Assembly: GCA_031277925.1 (NCBI GenBank)
Contig: JAITLJ010000033.1
Span: 1 to 37,666 of the forward strand
DNA length: 37,666 nucleotides
Direction of reading: 5' to 3'
Origin: Prevotellaceae bacterium
GTDB taxonomy: Bacteria > Bacteroidota > Bacteroidia > Bacteroidales > UBA932
The notes under the pieces were generated by a model. That model saw only the letters and a program-made list of their open reading frames with translations, made no database searches and was not told where the DNA came from. Position 1 is the stretch's first letter. Each line of letters starts with the position of its first letter. A program made the translations under genes and the position numbers. Positions 34,884 through 37,666 of this stretch are shown piece by piece.

Positions 34884-35786
34884 ATGAGTTATAAATACAA
34901 AAAAACAAAAAAAGGATTTTTATTATTAACACTGACATTATTGTCGTTTGCAATTCGCGCACAAAACACGTTTGATTTAAAGATAAACGAATTGCTGTCG
35001 AACAATACTGAAAACATAGTGGATGATTATGGCATCAACAGCACATGGATTGAAATATATAATCCAACTTACGGAACTGTTGATATTGGCGGATGCTACA
35101 TAACGGACGATATAAACAATCCGAAAAAATACAGAATCCCGCAGGGAGATGTATCGACAAAAATACCTCCGCTTCAATATTTATTAATTTGGGCAGATGG
35201 CATTGATTATCACGGGCCTCTTTATACAAATTTCAAATTGAATGCAGATGGAGGCTATCTTGCACTTTACAGTAACGATGGAAAAACGCTTATTGATAAG
35301 GTTGAATACCCTGAGCTCACAGCCAATAGAAGCTATGTGAGGAACGATAAGGATAAATGGGAAGAATCTGACATTATAACACCGCGTCTGCAAAACAAAT
35401 CGTATGACGTAGAAAGCGCGGCAGAAAAACTTGGCAAACGAGATCCTTCTGGCGCAGTAATATCTGTAACGGCGATGACTGTTGTTTTTACCGTATTGAT
35501 TTTATTGTTCCTGTGTTTCAAACAACTTGCCAAATTTCATTTAAAAACAAGCAAGAAAAAAGCGGCCGAAGCACAAGGAGTTGATATTGACAAAGTAGAA
35601 TATGCAGGCGAAGAAACAGGCGATATTTATGCAGCAATAGCATTAGCGCTGAAATTATATCAGGATGATATTCATGATGTAGAAGATATGGTTATAACAA
35701 TAGAACGCGAAGATAAAATATATTCGCCATGGAATTCAAAACTTCAATCATTACGTCAAACACCGGAAATTAGAAGAAATAAATAA
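34884..35786 (+). CDS. lamin-tail domain/OadG fusion, Na+ pump decarboxylase gamma subunit
   Basis: OadG-type gamma subunits join the carboxyltransferase and biotin carrier to the membrane pump and are usually short (about 80-120 residues). Here the 300-residue protein has a signal peptide (1-26, ending IRA), then a domain at about 30-150 resembling a lamin tail domain (LKINELLSNNTENIVDDYGI, then STWIEIYNPTYGTVDIGGCY). A single membrane helix follows at ~189-212, then a Lys-rich cytoplasmic tail with an OadG-like ending (ETGDIYAAIALALKLYQDDI). The predicted topology puts the lamin-tail part in the periplasm and the OadG part inside. I recall this arrangement from other Bacteroidota, but the role of the outer domain is unknown. 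Confidence 0.8.
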   Translation: MSYKYKKTKKGFLLLTLTLLSFAIRAQNTFDLKINELLSNNTENIVDDYGINSTWIEIYNPTYGTVDIGGCYITDDINNPKKYRIPQGDVSTKIPPLQYLLIWADGIDYHGPLYTNFKLNADGGYLALYSNDGKTLIDKVEYPELTANRSYVRNDKDKWEESDIITPRLQNKSYDVESAAEKLGKRDPSGAVISVTAMTVVFTVLILLFLCFKQLAKFHLKTSKKKAAEAQGVDIDKVEYAGEETGDIYAAIALALKLYQDDIHDVEDMVITIEREDKIYSPWNSKLQSLRQTPEIRRNK

Positions 35787-35799
35787 AATTATATAAACA

Positions 35800-36246
35800 A
35801 TGAAAGAATTTAAAATGAAAATAAACGGCAGCGAGTATAATGTAAACATCGAAAGTATAGAAGATACTCATGCCAGAGTCGAAGTAAACGGCACAATGTA
35901 TAATGTTGAAATTGACAAACCGATACGACAAGCCACACCTGTTATACACAAGGTAATAACAGCAAAACCGGCTGCTGCAACATCTACAGCATCAACAGTA
36001 AAACTTACTCCTGCCACTCCTCAAACCAGCGGAACAAACATAATAAAATCACCGCTTCCAGGAGTTATTATAGATGTTTGCGTAAAGATTGGCGATGCGG
36101 TAAAAACCGGACAAAAACTGTTTGTGCTTGAAGCCATGAAAATGGAAAACAGCATTAATGCCGAAAACGATGGGAAAGTTATTGAAATTAAAGTAAATAA
36201 AGGCGACTCAGTACTCGAAGGCGCCGATTTAATAGTGATAGGTTGA
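35800..36246 (+). CDS. mmdC: biotin carrier subunit of methylmalonyl-CoA decarboxylase
   Basis: This 148-residue protein carries biotin between the carboxyltransferase and the membrane decarboxylase. The C-terminal biotinyl domain (about 80-148) contains EAMKMEN with the biotinylated lysine K114, preceded by KSPLPGVIIDVCVKIGD. An N-terminal beta-rich part (1-45) is joined by an Ala/Thr/Pro linker (about 51-80), as usual for these carriers. It lies 13 nt after the gamma subunit gene and 1 nt before the beta subunit gene. Confidence 0.94.
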   Translation: MKEFKMKINGSEYNVNIESIEDTHARVEVNGTMYNVEIDKPIRQATPVIHKVITAKPAAATSTASTVKLTPATPQTSGTNIIKSPLPGVIIDVCVKIGDAVKTGQKLFVLEAMKMENSINAENDGKVIEIKVNKGDSVLEGADLIVIG

Positions 36247-36247
36247 T

Positions 36248-37411
36248 ATGGAACAGGGAACAGGATTTTTTAGTTTTTTATCTGAAAACCTAAGTAATTT
36301 TTGGGGCTATACAGGTATTGCCACTGCAACAGCAGGACATATAATTATGATTCTGTTTGGTTTGGCTTTTATCTATATGGCTATTAAAAAAAATTGGGAG
36401 CCAATGTTGTTGCTTCCAATAGGTTTTGGTATTCTTGTAGGTAATATTCCGCACCTTGCTTCTTTGAAAATAGGCGTTTACGAAGAAGGCTCTGTGCTTA
36501 ATATTTTGTATCACGGAGTACGAAACGGCTGGTATCCGCCATTAATATTTTTGGGAATAGGCGCAATGACCGACTTTTCTACTCTTATATCCAATCCAAA
36601 ACTGCTGTTGATTGGAGCGGCAGCTCAATTGGGAATCTTTGCGGCATACACCACAGCGCTTGCCGTAGGATTTGAACCAAATCAAGCAGGAGCAATAGGA
36701 ATTATCGGCGGAGCAGACGGACCAACAGCAATCTTTCTTTCATCGCGACTGGCGCCCGATATGATGGGAGCTATTGCAATTGCAGCATATTCCTACATGG
36801 CGCTGGTTCCTGTAATTCAACCGCCGGTTATGAGGTTATTTACAACACATAAAGAGCGTTTGATACGAATGAAACCTCCGCGCGTAGTTTCATCTAACGA
36901 AAAAATATTATTTCCCATAGTAGGATTCATGCTCACTGCATTTATAGTGCCATCAGGATTGCCATTGTTAGGAATGCTGTTTTTTGGCAATTTACTTAAA
37001 GAAAGCGGGGTTACCCGACGTCTGGCAGAAACAGCGCGCGGTCCAATCATCGATATTTGCACAATATTGATTGGCTTAACCGTAGGAGCATCAACTCAGG
37101 CAACAAACTTTCTTAATCTCCGTTCGTTAGGAATATTCGGATTGGGAGCAGCATCGTTTGTGGTTGCAACAATGGGAGGAGTTTTATTTGTAAAATTCTT
37201 TAATTTGTTTTTGAAAGAAGGTAACAAAATGAATCCACTTATAGGCAATGCAGGAGTTTCTGCCGTACCCGATTCGGCGAGAGTATCCGAAGAAGTAGGC
37301 AGACATTATGACCCGACAAATCATTTGCTAATGCACGCAATGGGTCCAAATGTAGCAGGCGTTATAGGAAGCGCTGTTGCTGCCGGCGTATTATTAGGAT
37401 TTTTGTCGTAA
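36248..37411 (+). CDS. mmdB: Na+-translocating decarboxylase beta subunit
   Basis: This polytopic membrane protein (387 residues, about nine to eleven helices) decarboxylates carboxybiotin and pumps Na+ outward. It has the family hallmark GIIGGADGPTAIFLSSRLAP (about 154-173), whose aspartate takes part in Na+ coupling, and the later GGVLFVKFFNLF and MHAMGPNVAGVIGSAVAAG segments. It belongs to the OadB/MmdB/GcdB family. The mmd assignment rests on the adjacent epimerase and mmdA. It is the last gene of the operon. Confidence 0.94.
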   Translation: MEQGTGFFSFLSENLSNFWGYTGIATATAGHIIMILFGLAFIYMAIKKNWEPMLLLPIGFGILVGNIPHLASLKIGVYEEGSVLNILYHGVRNGWYPPLIFLGIGAMTDFSTLISNPKLLLIGAAAQLGIFAAYTTALAVGFEPNQAGAIGIIGGADGPTAIFLSSRLAPDMMGAIAIAAYSYMALVPVIQPPVMRLFTTHKERLIRMKPPRVVSSNEKILFPIVGFMLTAFIVPSGLPLLGMLFFGNLLKESGVTRRLAETARGPIIDICTILIGLTVGASTQATNFLNLRSLGIFGLGAASFVVATMGGVLFVKFFNLFLKEGNKMNPLIGNAGVSAVPDSARVSEEVGRHYDPTNHLLMHAMGPNVAGVIGSAVAAGVLLGFLS

Positions 37412-37447
37412 TATTTTATTATACAACACAATTTGTTTTAAGGTGCA

Positions 37448-37478
37448 AAATAGACAGTTCATTTTGAACTGTCTATTT
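37448..37478 (+). terminator. hairpin at the end of the decarboxylase operon
   Basis: AAATAGACAGTTCA (37448-37461) pairs perfectly with TGAACTGTCTATTT (37465-37478) around a 3-nt loop, 37 nt after the mmdB stop. There is no clear T-run beyond the stem, so termination efficiency is uncertain, but position and stem strength support it. Confidence 0.7.
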
Positions 37479-37557
37479 GCAATTATACACTTGATTTATA
37501 ACCGTATTTTTGAATTATTTTGAAACCCTTGCAAGGCAAAAATGTTGATAATATATA

Positions 37558-37600
37558 TAGTCGCTCCTTATAAACTGTGAAATAGTTGCTCCTTACAAAT
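37558..37600 (+). repeat. two TAGTYGYTCCTTA-type repeats in tandem (copies 4 and 5)
   Basis: TAGTCGCTCCTTATAAAC (37558-37575) and TAGTTGCTCCTTACAAAT (37583-37600) lie 25 bp apart and differ at four of 18 positions. They belong to the same family as the copies at 26168, 26478 and 27489. The rest of 37479-37666 has no gene that I can support. Confidence 0.5.
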
Positions 37601-37666
37601 AAAAAAAGGACAAAGCTAAAACATTAAAAAATTCGGACAATTATTTCTTGCTGTTAATTTGTCTTG

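Noticed and set aside
37558..37600. Start of a CRISPR array (two repeats 25 bp apart)
   Set aside because: The repeats are short and imperfect, the spacer would be 7 nt, related copies are scattered singly over 11 kb, and no cas gene is present.

Overview
This window is chromosomal DNA of an AT-rich member of the Bacteroidota, most likely an anaerobic Bacteroidales. The evidence is a Bacteroidota-style spc/alpha ribosomal operon, repeated promoter matches to the phylum consensus (TTTG, then about 20 nt, then TAnnTTTG), almost no Shine-Dalgarno sequences, a Bacteroidota-type LptD, a TraR/DksA-like protein and S14 lacking zinc cysteines, and a sodium-pumping methylmalonyl-CoA decarboxylase cluster typical of succinate/propionate fermenters. 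I see no tRNA, rRNA, CRISPR array, prophage or defence island.

Region 1 (1-9731, + strand) is the 3' part of the S10/spc/alpha ribosomal superoperon: rplN (partial), rplX, rplE, rpsN, rpsH, rplF, rplR, rpsE, rpmD, rplO, secY, map, infA, rpmJ, rpsM, rpsK, rpsD, rpoA, rplQ. It ends at an 11-bp hairpin, and a second, bidirectional hairpin lies between it and the convergent genes. Region 2 (10024-15015, - strand) is a three-gene unit: a secreted M16 zinc protease, then the ATPase and permease of a NatAB-type ABC exporter. A 686-bp AT-rich gap follows.

Region 3 (15702-17308, + strand) holds a DksA-like regulator carrying a ~180-residue lysine/alanine-rich, histone H1-like N-terminal tail, a clear terminator, and lspA starting only 13 nt beyond it. 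A decayed transposase follows (17322-17722). Region 4 (17901-24863, - strand) holds a probable sphingolipid-related pair (Aur1-like PAP2 enzyme and extended SDR), a bifunctional formiminotransferase-cyclodeaminase, RidA and LptD. LptD is divergent from a SPOR-domain cell-wall amidase, with a 21-bp dyad between the two promoters.

Region 5 (26139-31717) has repeat-containing gaps, rplU-rpmA, a Gfo/Idh/MocA-like oxidoreductase, an AddB-like nuclease and a small Xre regulator. The Xre gene is divergent from an unrecognised 130-residue gene whose promoter is flanked by a perfect 16-bp palindrome. Region 6 (32490-37411, + strand) is the methylmalonyl-CoA module: epimerase, carboxyltransferase (MmdA), a small lipoprotein of unknown function, a lamin-tail-domain/OadG fusion, the biotin carrier and the membrane Na+ pump subunit. 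It converts methylmalonyl-CoA to propionyl-CoA and stores the energy as a sodium gradient.

The least explained parts are the Xre/130-aa pair, the H1-like tail on the DksA homologue, the lipoprotein and lamin-tail additions to the sodium pump, and two families of short intergenic repeats.
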